A DNA stretch of 64,000 nt from Heliopora coerulea (Eukaryota > Cnidaria > Anthozoa > Scleralcyonacea > Helioporidae): contig JASJOG010000050.1 of the NCBI GenBank assembly GCA_030142905.1, positions 1,153,001 through 1,217,000 of the forward strand, read 5' to 3'. The position numbers and the translations under genes were made by a program. Of the stretch, positions 22,658-32,381 are shown in pieces (the stretch's first letter is position 1; each line of letters starts with the position of its first letter). The notes beneath the pieces are model-generated. The model did no database searches and had not been told where the DNA came from. It worked only from the letters and a program-made list of their open reading frames with translations.

Positions 22658-24964
22658 TTTTTCCCCCAACTACTGGACAAGTTCTTTTTCCCAGACACCA
22701 AAGTGTGCAAGTTAGCACATTTTTGGTGTGTAAGACTTTAATACTTGTTCCTTTTTTATTTTATTTTTACTTTTATTTTTATTTTTATTTTTATTTTTAT
22801 TTTTTCTTTATTTAATTTTATATTATTTTATATTAGTTTATTTTATTTTATCTTATTTTATTAAAGATTTTTTCCAACCTAATATTTCTTTGTTCCACTC
22901 CTCGTTCATTTTCCAGTTTGAATTGAAAGTCTCTAACCTTCTCAGAGGTTTGTTAGGCATCTCATGACATTACCATCTTTTCGGTCTCTTGGCATCAACA
23001 GTTGTCGTTTACTCTTGCCCTCTCGCTGAATGTTGGACTGTTGGTCACTGGGTTGGGAATTCCCGAATCTTCTCGAGAATGCGATCGAGTTTCTGTTTCT
23101 TCATCTAGTGTAGTTTCTGCTTGCTCAGACTGTCCAAAGTAAGGCAACAGTTTTTTGGTATCGACCCATGTATTCGCTATGTATTCCAATTTGATAGACA
23201 CCTACAGATACCCTTTCGAATATCTTATGGAGAAACACAAGTTGAAAAATAGATTATCCCCAACAAAAAGGCCATCAATTATAATGCTTAGAAATGTTAG
23301 AAAAAGTTAAGGATACCTGCTCTCACGAGCGAAAAACAACGCCATCATTTCCGTATTTTGTTCATCTAAACACGGCCATTTTGGAAGTTACTCGACAGCT
23401 AAATGTTCGACTTGCAGCCGTGATCTTCACGTCAATTTTGACGTCAGTCTTGAATTATAACGTTTCCAACTGCGAAAATTGGCGCAACCTCATAAAATTG
23501 AAAACTCCTGCGGCATCCAAAAGCCAAACACACGAGAGTGAATTTTTAACTTATCCACGAGTAAGAACTCAGGCTTGAGTTAGAGCTTTTAAGAGCTTCT
23601 AGATGGATTCCTACACTTTAATCGTCAAAAAAGACGATTTCTCTTTGCTATTCAAAGGTTTCCATTTGTGAAATCGTTTGGCCTTTCCAAAGCAAAATAA
23701 TAGAATACTTGCTAAGACAAAAAGGAATTAATCCCAAAGCCTGCCAAACCATCTCCTTGAGGAGTTAAATTAAGTGTTACCTAGGATAAAGTTATTTAGC
23801 ATTAGCTAGAAAAATTACCAAAGGTTGTTGAATTGGTTAAATATATTTTAATCTTGTGACCTTCAGACCGACCAAAAGCTCTTCTGTTTATAAGTAAAAT
23901 CGTCTTACAATTGCCTATTTTCGTCGATGTAATGAAAGTGTATCTACCTATATTTCGTGAAATAGTTTGGCTCATTTCGACAAAAATTATTTGAAATAGT
24001 TACATGTGTAAGAACCAATACTTTGTTGCTGAATAAAAGAATGCAAAACTTCCCTTTTTTCAATTTTGAATATATTTAAAATATTATGGCTTTTTACATG
24101 CTCAATAAAATAAGTTATTTTTATGATTTAGAATTAGGGATTGGAACAGAACTGTAATGCCCGTTACCTACGTTGTGTCATGTCTAGCAATATGTCTAGC
24201 AATTTTGAGCTCATAATCCAATTGCTAAATATGTAATCAAAACGTACAATTAAAATAGTCAAGAAATTGATCCTGTATATGTTCCTCACATACTCAAACT
24301 CTCCAATTAATGTGATAAAACATGTTTTTTGGGGGTTTCTTTTTTTTTGCTTTGTTTTGTTTTGTTTTTTCGGAGAATTAAGAGACTCTGGAATTACTGT
24401 ACGGTAAATATCAAAACATACCGGACTGCCTTACCACTTTTCTTTCGTCGTGGTTTTCGAGTACAAAAGAACTTAATGTATCTAGATAGGTATGTACATC
24501 CAGAAGCTAATGACGTGAGCAAACATATTCTTTTATCCAGGGGCCATTGAGATATCAATTTTAAGCAAGCACTATCAGACTGAAATCAGTGTTGTTAATG
24601 TTGAAAGTGGTAGAATAGACCGATTTGGTAAGTAATTGTGCGCGTTGCTAATTCATTTCAATGTCGTTAACGGCAATTGATTGACAAAAAATGCCGTATT
24701 ATTTTCTGCTTAACAGGTGAAGATGAGCGTTACACTAAACGTGTTTTTCTGATCTATGATGGTATTCATTACGACCCCCTTGGGATAATTGCGTCGGATG
24801 GAACCCCAGTACAAACCGTATTTGACTCTAAAGATGACATATGGATTGCAGAAGCACAAGCTATTGGAAACGAAGCGCGAAAGGTGCATAATACGCAACT
24901 TACTCAATATTTTAACACGTTTATCGAAAAGTTGACGCTGGACTCAAAAGCTAAATACATATAA
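12704..24964 (+). CDS. YOD1: OTU1/YOD1-family deubiquitinase, six exons, lacks C-terminal zinc finger
   Basis: Exons 12704-12830, 16339-16501, 21208-21249, 21339-21493, 24541-24627 and 24717-24964 join in frame (822 nt). All have AG acceptors and GTGAGT/GTAAG-type donors. Domains: an N-terminal UBX-like fold ([41 protein letters not shown]), then the OTU protease. Catalytic Asp and Cys sit in PADNSCLF (exon 3) and the His in YDGIHYDPL (last exon). [18 protein letters not shown] and RIDRFGED match the family. YOD1 trims ubiquitin chains for p97-linked ER-associated degradation. Odd: the protein ends in TLDSKAKYI where the family normally has a C2H2 zinc finger of about 40 residues, so this is a short form or paralogue. 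The first exon with ATG was not found. Family assignment is firm. Confidence 0.88.
14021..14130 (+). pseudogene. Possible fragment of a Crypton-like tyrosine recombinase
   Basis: [20 protein letters not shown] followed by KSVV resembles the N-terminal lead-in of the KIAA1958/Crypton-type tyrosine recombinase family, which is abundant in cnidarian genomes. The similarity stops after about 35 residues and no catalytic Arg/His/Tyr region follows. The call rests on memory of a short motif only. Confidence 0.3.
14665..15300. mobile_element. Nested palindromic MITE with AT-repeat arms
   Basis: Outer arms of about 160 bp (from GACAAAACATATTCCGAAAA to ACATACCTAGGCCTATATA, and the mirror at 15140-15300) are nearly identical. 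Inside are TA microsatellites and a second perfect inverted repeat of about 45 bp (AACCGTGATGACATCATCGG onward, arms at about 14975-15020 and 15042-15088). No ORF. Related, more diverged copies lie at 1235-1390, 22440-22610 and 55625-55870. Confidence 0.85.
15670..15776. repeat. Short foldback with ACTTAATGTCT ends
   Basis: Begins ACTTAATGTCT and ends AGACATTAAGT. Inside are GTCCCTCGGGAAAC and GTTTTCCCTCGGGAAAAC palindromic blocks. The minus-strand open frame through it is an artefact of the repeat. Confidence 0.6.
17103..17260. mobile_element. MITE-like inverted repeat
   Basis: Left arm TTTACAGCCTTCAACGGGTT and right arm AACCCTTTGAAGGCTGTAGA are inverted copies. Arms of about 50 bp surround an AT-rich centre that itself contains an ATATATTC inverted pair. 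Confidence 0.65.
17445..17510. repeat. Remnant end of a pogo/Tigger-like element
   Basis: CAGTGGAACCCGTTTAATAC, then GGACATCGAAGGGACAAGG, then AAAGTGTCCATATTAACAGG resembles the terminal repeats of pogo/Tigger elements (CAGTGGAACC start, tandem GTCC..TATTA motif). Only one end is visible. Confidence 0.45.
17545..17645. mobile_element. Half copy of the MITE seen at 11139-11333
   Basis: Shares TTTCCTGACGAAGGGCCT, CTCGAAACGTTGATATTC, TTTGAGATCATTACGGCAG and the TTTTTACCTTA end with the intact copy. The other arm is missing. Confidence 0.75.
18378..18650. mobile_element. Foldback element: 37-bp TIRs around three palindromic units
   Basis: Outer inverted repeats of about 37 bp (CATAAACTCGTGTCTCGTG, then TTTTACCAGGGGTTACAAA, and the mirror at 18614-18650) flank three tandem units of about 69 bp. 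Each unit runs from CTCGAGAACA through CTCGGCCTACGGCCTCGTGA to TGTTCTCTCGTGTTTGTAA and is itself a hairpin. No coding capacity. It lies within a YOD1-like intron. Confidence 0.8.
20640..20790. repeat. Diverged MITE-like repeat with CTGACGA..CGAAAC motif
   Basis: Contains CTTCAGTGTCGTCAGG and, inverted, CCTGACGAAAGAATAAGC, then CACATTCCGAAACATG. The motif style matches other palindromic repeats in the window, but arms are short and eroded. Confidence 0.4.
21600..22135. repeat. Pyrimidine tract (TTTCC/TTTTC-rich), about 530 bp
   Basis: Almost pure C and T on the plus strand, irregular TTTCC and TTTTC units, inside a YOD1-like intron. The 142-codon open frame here is phenylalanine/leucine/serine junk made by the tract. 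Confidence 0.9.
22612..22655. repeat. (TA)n microsatellite
   Basis: About 40 bp of TA repeats at the border of the MITE remnant. Confidence 0.9.
22752..22865. repeat. (TTTTA)n low-complexity tract
   Basis: About 110 bp of TTTTA/TTTATT units with variants. Confidence 0.85.
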
Positions 24965-25099
24965 ATGAAGTAATCTGTAGAATTACTCCATTAGCTTTAG
25001 GTTACTAGTGTTAAACTTCCAATATCTTAACCTAAAGTCCTACGTATATTTAGCCCAAACACATTCTATTAATATTTGTTAAAGTACAGTACCGCTCTA

Positions 25100-25290
25100 A
25101 TGAAACTTAATCTCGAGAATCAAGCGCGAATCGAGTTCGAGCGAGGATCGAGGAACGATCGAGAAAACAAACTCAGTTATTTTGCGAGAAATTTTCGAGA
25201 ATCTTGAATGTTTTCGAGAAACAAGCACGATTCTCGAATGAGTTCGAGGGATGAGGCGAGCCCGATTCTTGAATGTTTTCACGCGAGTTT
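25100..25290. repeat. TCGAG-rich repeat cluster downstream of the YOD1-like gene
   Basis: Many copies of TCTCGAG, TTCGAGCGAG and GAATGTTTTCGAG in both orientations. It looks like a decayed palindromic repeat, not coding. The surrounding 24965-25360 shows nothing else. Confidence 0.6.
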
Positions 25291-25361
25291 GTCACGACTA
25301 CAGGTATATCTCACTATTTACAGTGTAATATGAATACGGATTGTGTTGGTCACGCAAGTAG

Positions 25362-26574
25362 TTGATGACTGATGATGGCAAGACTTTCTTCCTTTGCAAA
25401 ACAGAGGATTTGCTGCTGCACTCATTGAATTATAGAATTAATCATATAGTTAGAACACTAGGAGAGGAAGACATTTCGACAACCAGACAAACCGTTGTAA
25501 AATTTATTCATAAATCCATTGGTAGAGAAGAAACTGCAACACCACCCAAGCCAGGAAAGCAATTAGGTCGAACTCCGAAGCTAAATCTGGAACACTTAAA
25601 CTTCCTTGACTCGAAACTGGAAAAAAATGACGAACTTTGTGCTGTTGGTTAGTGCAATGAATGAATGAGCATTTTGTAAACTCTTCATTGAAATAAAGCA
25701 TAAAGCCTTCATTTTATTTTCCTTTCCTCTGTGGATGCCCAAAGACTTATCTTTGAATATTTTGGCTTGAAAGTATCTACGGCAGCAATAAAAAGGGCGA
25801 GGAAGAAGCTGGGATGGGTTAAATCAGGCGTTCGATATTGTCAACTGGTAAAGGAAAAAAACCGAATCGAACGACTGGTATTCGCGCAGAATTGTCTCGC
25901 AACAAAAGAAGATTTCAGCAACATCATTTTCACAGATGAATCTTCCATATGGCTGGAGAATCACGCCAAAATATGCTTCCGTCGGATCAATGCGCCAGCG
26001 AAGTTAAAGCCAAAAGTGAAGCATCCATACAAAGTCCACGTCTGGGCCGGTGTTAGAACTCGTGGAACTACCGATACGGCTATATTTACTGGAATTATGC
26101 CCAAGGATTTCTACGTCGACACAATACTGTCGAAGTATCTTGTGCCTTTCATTAATGAAATGTTCCCAGATGCCAATCATTTCTTTGTCCAGGAAAACGA
26201 CCCTAAGCAGAAGAGTAAGTTTACTACGTTAATTCACCGAGTCTTTCTCATGGCCCATATAGATAGTCATAAACAGAATGCATCACTGTTTTATAGGTCA
26301 CTATGCAATCGACTTTCTTGGCACTACCTATAAAGTGAAGTACTGGCCGACACGTGCTGAAAGTCCTGATTGGAACCCGATAGAGATGGTTTGGCATGAG
26401 CTAAAGCACCACCTGAGAAAGAACGTGAATCCAGAAAACAAGGAGGAACTACTTCATGGTACAACTAGCTTCTGGTCCGTGACACCGAATAAATGTACAA
26501 AATGCATAAACCACTTAACCAAAGTTATCCTCATCGTAGTAGCTAGAGGCGGACGAGCATCAGGACACTGACTT
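25362..26574 (+). CDS. Tc1/mariner-type transposase, nearly intact
   Basis: Three coding blocks. Block 25362-25650 has helix-turn-helix-like sequence, with TRQTVVKFIHKSIGREE. Block 25731-26215 has the catalytic core FTDESSIWLE and HVWAGVRTRGTT, then the second Asp in FFVQENDPKQKS. Block 26297-26574 starts RHYAIDFLG after a TTTTATAG acceptor and has SPDWNPIEMVWHELK with the third acidic residue. DDE catalysis cuts and pastes DNA at TA sites. The 26215 donor (GTAAGT) and 26296 acceptor are clear. The join near 25650-25731 lacks an obvious AG acceptor, so the gene may be damaged there. No stop is seen in the core. Terminal repeats are weak (about 25300 and 26612-26640). Confidence 0.75.
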
Positions 26575-26825
26575 GTTACTTTGATAAAGACATTGTCAGC
26601 AAAAGTGGAGTGACGATTTTTTGTGAGCGTATCTATTGTTTAGATAATGAGATCATAATTTTCAATTTTTTAAAAACGCTGGTTAGGTTCTTCAGTGTTG
26701 TGACGTCTGAAAGTTATTTCTGGGGCTCTTACATATATCTTTAAATTACATTTCTCACCTGGTATACCTATTGCCAAAATTTTGAAAGAATATCAAGTGT
26801 CAAATTATTCAAAAAAGCTGTATCA
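26575..26825. other. 3' flank of the transposase
   Basis: GGAGTGACGATTTTTTGTGA at 26608-26627 resembles, inverted, the start of many Tc1-like terminal repeats. Nothing else is recognised. Confidence 0.4.
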
Positions 26826-27152
26826 GACACTTTAAATTTCAATTCCCAAGCGTCTTTTGCGACCATGTTGACTCACTTTAAGAGATCCTGATACGCACGC
26901 TTTCCAGATTAATTTCCTTTGTTGCTTTTTTTCAAAACTACTAAATACTGAAGCAGGCATTTTAATCCCCATGTACCTTTTGTGACCATGTTCCCTCATA
27001 ATTTAATAGATTCTGATACACACACTTTGTAGACTAATTTCCACGTTACTTTTTTCCAAAACTACTAAATACTGAAGCTTGTATTTCAAACCTCCTAGTG
27101 GATTTTGCGACCATGTTGACTAATATTTTAATGGATTCAGATACGCACGCTT
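26826..27152. repeat. Tandem repeat, period about 124 bp, 2.6 copies
   Basis: Each copy carries TTTTGCGACCATGTT, GATACGCACGCTT (or close variants) and CAAAACTACTAAATACTGAA in the same order and spacing. The copies differ by about 15-20%. Confidence 0.8.
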
Positions 27153-28464
27153 CAACAAACACGCTTATTAATGCACCCACCAACAACACCGCGATTCCCA
27201 TGGAAGCTCGCAAACAACAACAGATGATAACTCATCAATATGGTAGTCTTGACTAAAGACCCAGTGCGCTCACCATTAATGGCTTTTGGCAAAAACAACG
27301 GAAATATCGCCTTCAAGACCACCGCGATTTTCTTGAACACTTGGTAGGTAATGGATCAGCAATAGTGCTCAGGCTATATTATTGTGTTAATCTGGGCAGC
27401 ATGGTATTTATACTGTTTTGCCTTCTGGCCACATCTGCGACTTGGTGAAGAAAACACGACTTTCATCGAAAAAAACAATTTCTCTGCGCTCTTTAACCAA
27501 GGAACCTCGTTTTTATCTTGTATAGTTTTTTGATAATTAGATGATGTCAGTTGTTTGTGGAAGGAAGCTGCTGACTTCAAGCGAAACAATCCTCGCGAAG
27601 GATCATGGAGTGGATGTGAAGGAGTTGGGCAGCTTCTTTAAAGCAAAGCTAATATCTTTTGGAGGTAATTGGTAATGCATCTTTTTGCTGGGAATGCTTC
27701 AGCCGTCAGGTCTTACATCTACATATAACTTTGTCCTTGCGTTTTTTCTGAAGATGACAAGCTTCTGTTAGAAGAGGAGCTGACGAGATATGCGGAAGAC
27801 ATGACTAATGCTCATCTCTTCGACAATAACTTGGCTGATAATCAATTCGTACTGATAATCAAATTCTACTAAATGATACGGCAACAGAAAGTCAATCAAG
27901 ATCTTCGCAACAACCCAAGCGGGCAAGGAAAACTCATGGTCCGAGGCCAAAAAAGAAAAGACGACTTGAAGACAAGGAGAATAAAAGTAACAGAGGCAGA
28001 AAAACTGAAAAGGACGCAGTAAGAGCCCCTCAAAACAAGAAGTTAAATGTATTCTATAGTTTTTCTTCATTGTGTTTATTTAAGAAATAAACGAGTCGTA
28101 CGCGATTATTGAGTTATGATGGGAAGAGGAAAGTTAAAAATTGATTACGTATGCCTGGAAAACACGAGACGATAGCCGAGTTTTTTTACCAGCTTCTCGG
28201 GAGTATTTTCAGTAATGGCGTTGCAACTGAGTTTGTTATTTCATTTTTAAAATGTCTTTACTTGGTAGGAAACTGCAGCTTTGTTAAGTAGGCCACACGA
28301 TATCTTTGCGACGACCACCCAACTATTACAAAATACAATTCCAGAGAGTTTTATTAACAGAAGAGATTCCAATGGCAAAAGCTGCTCAATTTTCATTGTC
28401 AATAATTAGAGTCTTTGTAGAAATCCTGCTCCTTTCAACATTTTTAAGTTAACGTCCACGGTGT
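27153..28464. other. Unassigned, with a basic open segment
   Basis: Around 27885-28060 a plus-strand frame is rich in Lys/Arg (RKTHGPRPKKKRRLEDKENK, then SNRGRKTEK). It may be the nuclear-signal part of the BEN-domain gene just downstream. Before it, DDKLLLEEELTRYAEDMTNA (27752-27811) is also open in one frame. No confirmed splice path joins them. The remaining sequence shows nothing. Confidence 0.35.
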
Positions 28465-29556
28465 ATGAAAATAATGAAATTTCCTCTGCATTTAATTAAT
28501 GTTGTGCAGAATAATGTTGCTATTCTGATAAGTTCTGCAAAAGGTAACAGATTACCTATGCCTCCGTTACGAGTAAATCAGTCAGTGGACACGTCTGTGA
28601 CCAGGCCATTAACAACTCTAGGTCAGCTTCGATTCCAAGATCCACTGTCACCGACAACTGACCTTAATCTATCAACGGTTGACCTAACATCAGTCAATTC
28701 CTGGATCGACACTGCGACAACCCCACCTGATAACCAAAGTCAGATAATCGTTCCCCTCGTCTACTTCACCTAGTCCTAAAGCCGACCAAGTCGAAGACCT
28801 TCATTGGGTAAAATTTGATGAAAATGGTAGCCCATTACAGCCCATATCATCCCCCGCCAAAGATCTTCCAGTGGGTACAGAGCTAACCAACATCAGCCTT
28901 TCCATTCCAAGCTTGACTTCAACTCCAGGGCGTGCGCTGTACTGCTCTGCTCCAGAACCAGCGGACCTGACGAACAGTGACATTCGTACCTCCTTGGCCA
29001 AAGTACAGCACAATCAGGAAATTATCATAATTGCAGTAAAGGAGCTGAAGCATTTGGTGAACGAACAAATGATTACAATTCCAGTCATTCAGCGTCGTCT
29101 AAGTGAACGTTCAACGACGACGGAAATTTTGCTTCCAAGTACAGTGGACCCTTAAGGCCTACCCATAGTCGGTGTCACTCGAGAACCACCATCCCGTCCA
29201 ACAGAACAGGAATCCATTATTTCTTCAGCTTCTGATACCTTGGGGTTGATGTTTTCTAAATTTAGTGTAACGAAGGATGACTTGTTTAAATTGAGATAAA
29301 ATCTTGCTCTCTAGGAAACTTTTCTGTGAAATCAATTAATTTAATGTTTGCAAAGGATGAATTTGTCGGGCGGAACTGTAATGGAAAGCGGGGAAAACTC
29401 CCACTGGACACTTACAGACTAGAACGTATTCGAGAAACCGTTTTTAAGATTTATTCAATCTCCAACATTTTGAAAGCAGAGATCTGGAAAAAATGTTATT
29501 GCCATAGACGGATATTTAAGGCGAAAAAAGTAACAATTGGAATACTTCTCGATTAA
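28465..29556 (+). pseudogene. BEN-domain protein, frameshifted
   Basis: The first block (28465-28750) is Thr/Ser/Pro-rich. A one-base shift near 28750 is needed to enter the next open block (28750-29152), which reads ADQVEDLHWVKFDENG and then IRTSLAKVQHNQEIIIIAVK. A stop follows near 29153. After a CTCTCTAG acceptor, the exon from 29315 reads SINLMFAKDEFVGRNCNGKR, then LPLDTYRLERIRETVFKI and AEIWKKCYCHRRI, matching the BEN fold pattern (FTKEEL, GKRG, LD..R...IR..VF). BEN domains bind DNA in chromatin or viral-like contexts. Alternative: a gene with extra introns where I see shifts. Confidence 0.55.
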
Positions 29557-30360
29557 GGCTGTAAGGTTAGATTTGTTCTTAACATTTGGGAAGTGCACTT
29601 CGTGAAATATTTACTGTAAATCGATACAAATCTGTAACATTTCCATTTGTACATATCGTGTTCGTTTGAGCCTACTCTCTGTCTAAAACGGAATGTTGTT
29701 AAATGTTTTAAATAATTCCTACACATTTGGGAGTAGTTTGGGGAATATTTTTCAATGGCATGAACACTTCGATGTTTTGCTTATTGTTGTTGATTTGCCA
29801 CCAGTTGATTTTACAACTTTGATCAAAACTTGATTCATCTTCCGATATTCAAGGATACTTTAGACCCACTTCACTCGGCAAACATCTGCCAAGTCAAATT
29901 TAATACTTCGAATTACGTTCACGAGAAGTTTGGCGGCTGAGTCAGTTAAATTTGACCGATTGTATTAGGATCGGCTTAGCCGTACTTACCGACTGAATTA
30001 ACCAAATTACAGTAAGGCTTTGAAGTCATGTGGATTTTAAACACCAACCTTTTTATGAGCCAAATCTTAGTATTAATATGTGTTTTATCATCACTAGGCG
30101 TAGAAAATCAACTCCCGACGGTAAAAGGTGAAGCGAACGTTTATAGTTTTACTCTGTGTAGATAACGCTTGACGACGATTTGATTAAGCAGGGATTTCTT
30201 CAACGCGCAATTTTATTGCAAGATTGGAGCACTTGTCCAGTCTCGTACTGGGATGTCGTCTTTCGCTGCACCTCTTGTTCTATGTCATCATGACATACCA
30301 TCCAGATATGTTGACATCAACCTTGGACAGGATATTGCAGGCAGTATAGCTAGCCAACTG
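29557..30360. other. Intergenic, weak inverted repeat near 29880-30010
   Basis: ACTCGGCAAACATCTGCCAA and the partly inverted GGCTGAGTCAGTTAAATTTG suggest an eroded MITE. No genes seen. Confidence 0.35.
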
Positions 30361-30361
30361 A

Positions 30362-30438
30362 GGGTTGGTAGCTCAATGGTTAGAGAGTCTCACTGGTAAT
30401 CAGAAGGTTGTGGGTTCCATCCCCATTTGCGGCTCAGA
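30362..30438 (+). mobile_element. tRNA-derived SINE head
   Basis: GGTAGCTCAATGGTTAGAGA (A box) and GTGGGTTCCATCCCC (B box) are spaced as in a tRNA, with an anticodon-arm sequence TCTCACTGGTAATCAGA. The acceptor stem is poor and the head is the same family as 31535-31846 and 63882-63932, so a SINE rather than a tRNA gene. Confidence 0.7.
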
Positions 30439-30439
30439 A

Positions 30440-31484
30440 ATCGCTTTTCTGAGATTAGGGCTTGACAAACATTCATCGATCATCTTCGTTTATGTTATGT
30501 TTCAGTCTCCCCAGAGAACATTTATTCGCATATTTTGAGAGTAGAACTTGAATTCTTTGACTTTTTAAGAAACTTTGTCGAGTCATCTTATCATAAAATG
30601 GCTAAAATGTGTTTCAAACCGGTTAACCGAGTGACCAGATCAGGATCTCTGGATCGCCAAGAACTGTGAAACTCGAGTGGCCGAGTTTTAACAGTATTAC
30701 AGCCAGCATATAATAATGAATTCTATATTAATAATATCCGAGCACCATCCACTGACTTAAAATACCATTTTCTTCAGTGGAACCTCATTTTATTTATTTT
30801 ATTTTTCTAGAGGAACCAGTTCACCAACCTATCCGAATTTAAGTTACGTTGTTTGACCTGTGGCTTACCAATGGCTGGGCAAGAGGCGGCCCTTCAACAT
30901 GCCAATGATACAAGCCATACGAACTTTGCTGAAGTATAAAACTGTTAATTCGTTAGAGACATTGACGCGCTGCTCAGATTTTTCCAGGGACAACACGAAA
31001 GTTTTTTACATGGTCATCTTTTCGCAAAAAGGACAACGTCGCGTTGGTACATTGTAACACTTTCTATGTTATATCAAATTGCTTAAGCATTGTGATACAG
31101 TTGAAATATACTGCTGTTCATGTACTGCGACCTGTTCCGAATCCCGCACAGTACAAAGTCGTACAGGTACTGGTCTTGAAACAGCCGTTAATCATTGGCT
31201 TTTGTTGTAAGAATACGTTATCATATAAAATTTATTGCATTATGCTTCAGCGAATGTAAATATTGTTTCTCGACTTTAATTTATTATATTCTCTCCTATT
31301 CCGACGTTTGACATGTGTTTGCTTTATCCATTAGTACTCAAAAAGGAGCAATGATTTGATTCGAATAAGATAGTTTATGAAGGCCTCTCTTCAAACTCGA
31401 CTTAACTAGGAGAGGTTAGAAAGGTTGATCAATTATCCAATACTGAAGGCCCGCTTCTACTGGTGAGCTTTCGTGCATTACAAT
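30440..31484. other. No feature supported
   Basis: AT-rich sequence. Short open frames at 30860-31057 and 31044-31259 have no recognisable motifs, and I see no splice context that would make them genes. Confidence 0.5.
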
Positions 31485-31534
31485 TGTAATTCTTAATACG
31501 CACACTCTCAAGCTGTTCTCTCAAAAAACTTTCT

Positions 31535-31610
31535 GAGTCCCTGACGGGAATCGAACCCGTAACCTTCTGATCGCCGGTGAGACGCTCTAACCATTGAGCT
31601 ACAAAGACTC
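31535..31610 (-). repeat. tRNA-like sequence, left arm
   Basis: Folds as a cloverleaf: acceptor GTCTTTG/CAGGGAC, D arm GCTC..GAGC, T arm ACGGG TTCGATT CCCGT. The anticodon stem TCTCA/TCAGA has a mismatch, and the loop CCGGCGA lacks U33. It lies within a palindrome and has SINE relatives, so it is probably not a functional tRNA. Confidence 0.6.
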
Positions 31611-31770
31611 AGACGGTGAGCAAAGGTTAAATTTGTGTACTGGTAGACATATGTACTGCCCGTCTGCAAGTCTAACGTAATAGACGACATATCGAGACTT
31701 GCAGACTGGCAGTACATATGTCTACCATCTATACGAACCAGTACACAAATTTAACCTTCACTCACCGTCT

Positions 31771-31846
31771 GAGTCTTTGTAGCTCAATGGTTAGAGCGTC
31801 TCACCGGCGATCAGAAGGTTACGGGTTCGATTCCCGTCAGGGACTC
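31771..31846 (+). repeat. tRNA-like sequence, right arm
   Basis: Identical to the left-arm copy on the opposite strand. A and B boxes for RNA polymerase III are intact (TAGCTCAATGGTTAGAGCG and GGGTTCGATTCCC). Confidence 0.6.
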
Positions 31847-31931
31847 AGAAAGTTTTTTTTGAGAGCGTGCGTATTAAGAACATAATTATCAAGCTACCAC
31901 AATCACACAATTGTAATTGTCGTTCATTTTG

Positions 31932-31934
<3 letters not shown>

Positions 31935-31982
<48 letters not shown>
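31935..31982. repeat. (TA)n microsatellite
   Basis: TA repeats immediately upstream of the first hammerhead-like motif. Confidence 0.9.
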
Positions 31983-31983
<1 letters not shown>

Positions 31984-32010
31984 GTAGGCTATTCCATCCT
32001 GCTCATCAGC

Positions 32011-32056
32011 ACTACACTGATGAGGCCCAATAGGCCGAAACGGTTCCGTCTGCAGT
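32011..32056 (+). ncRNA. Hammerhead ribozyme motif (type I), copy 1
   Basis: The core CTGATGA (32017-32023) is followed by stem II GGCC/GGCC with loop CAATA, then GAAA (32037-32040). Stem III is ACGG/CCGT with a TT loop, then the cleavage nucleotide C (32050). Stem I pairs ACTACA (32011-32016) with TGCAGT (32051-32056), with one A-C mismatch. All invariant core positions (CUGANGA, GAAA, UH) are present. Known relatives are the short-stem-III hammerheads of animal repeats and retrozymes. The helix check was done by hand. Confidence 0.75.
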
Positions 32057-32099
32057 TAGATATCGTTCTATGGCCACAAGCGTGGGACATTTGAGTTGC

Positions 32100-32375
32100 C
32101 TATATAATGTAGGCAGACAGACAGACAGACAGACATCGCTTTTATTTATACACGCTAGCCTCTCACAACTTTTTTGAACTAAGCTGATTTACAGGAGGGG
32201 CGTGATACCTTATAAATACAAATAAAATTATACTAACCACCACTACTACTACATACTTTTAATTACATTACATAAAATTAGATACTACTCATTACATAAA
32301 ATTAGATAAAAATTAGGTTAAAAATAATTACAAATTGTATATTCACTATATTCAAGTCAACATGGTTGACTTGAA
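32100..32375 (-). mobile_element. 3' end of a LINE with (TCTG)n tail, inserted between the hammerhead copies
   Basis: AGACAGAC repeats (32113-32135) followed by ATCGCTTTTATTTATACACG are, on the minus strand, a 3' UTR ending in AATAAAAGCGAT plus a TCTG tandem tail, as in several LINE families. No protein part remains. Confidence 0.5.
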
Positions 32376-32381
32376 TATAGC

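Larger units (their letters stand above)
22136..24540. other. YOD1-like intron, remaining part
   Basis: Contains a diverged MITE half at about 22440-22610 (AAACTCAAGATATATGAGTC, then ATGCGATATTTTGACTT), a TA tract and a TTTTA-repeat stretch. The rest is AT-rich sequence without recognisable features. Confidence 0.5.
31485..31880. mobile_element. Palindrome carrying two identical tRNA-like SINE heads
   Basis: Inverted arms centred at about 31690. From outside inward they hold CTTAATACGCAC, ACTTTCTGAGTCCCTGACG, the tRNA-like segment, GGTTAAATTTGTGTACTGG, then ACATATGTACTGCC and GTCTGCAAGTC. The arms match almost base for base apart from small indels. This could be a palindromic SINE or two copies inserted head to head. 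Confidence 0.8.

Noticed and set aside
31535..31846. Two functional tRNA genes
   Set aside because: The anticodon stem has a mismatch, U33 is missing, and the sequence belongs to a SINE family also seen at 30362 and 63882.
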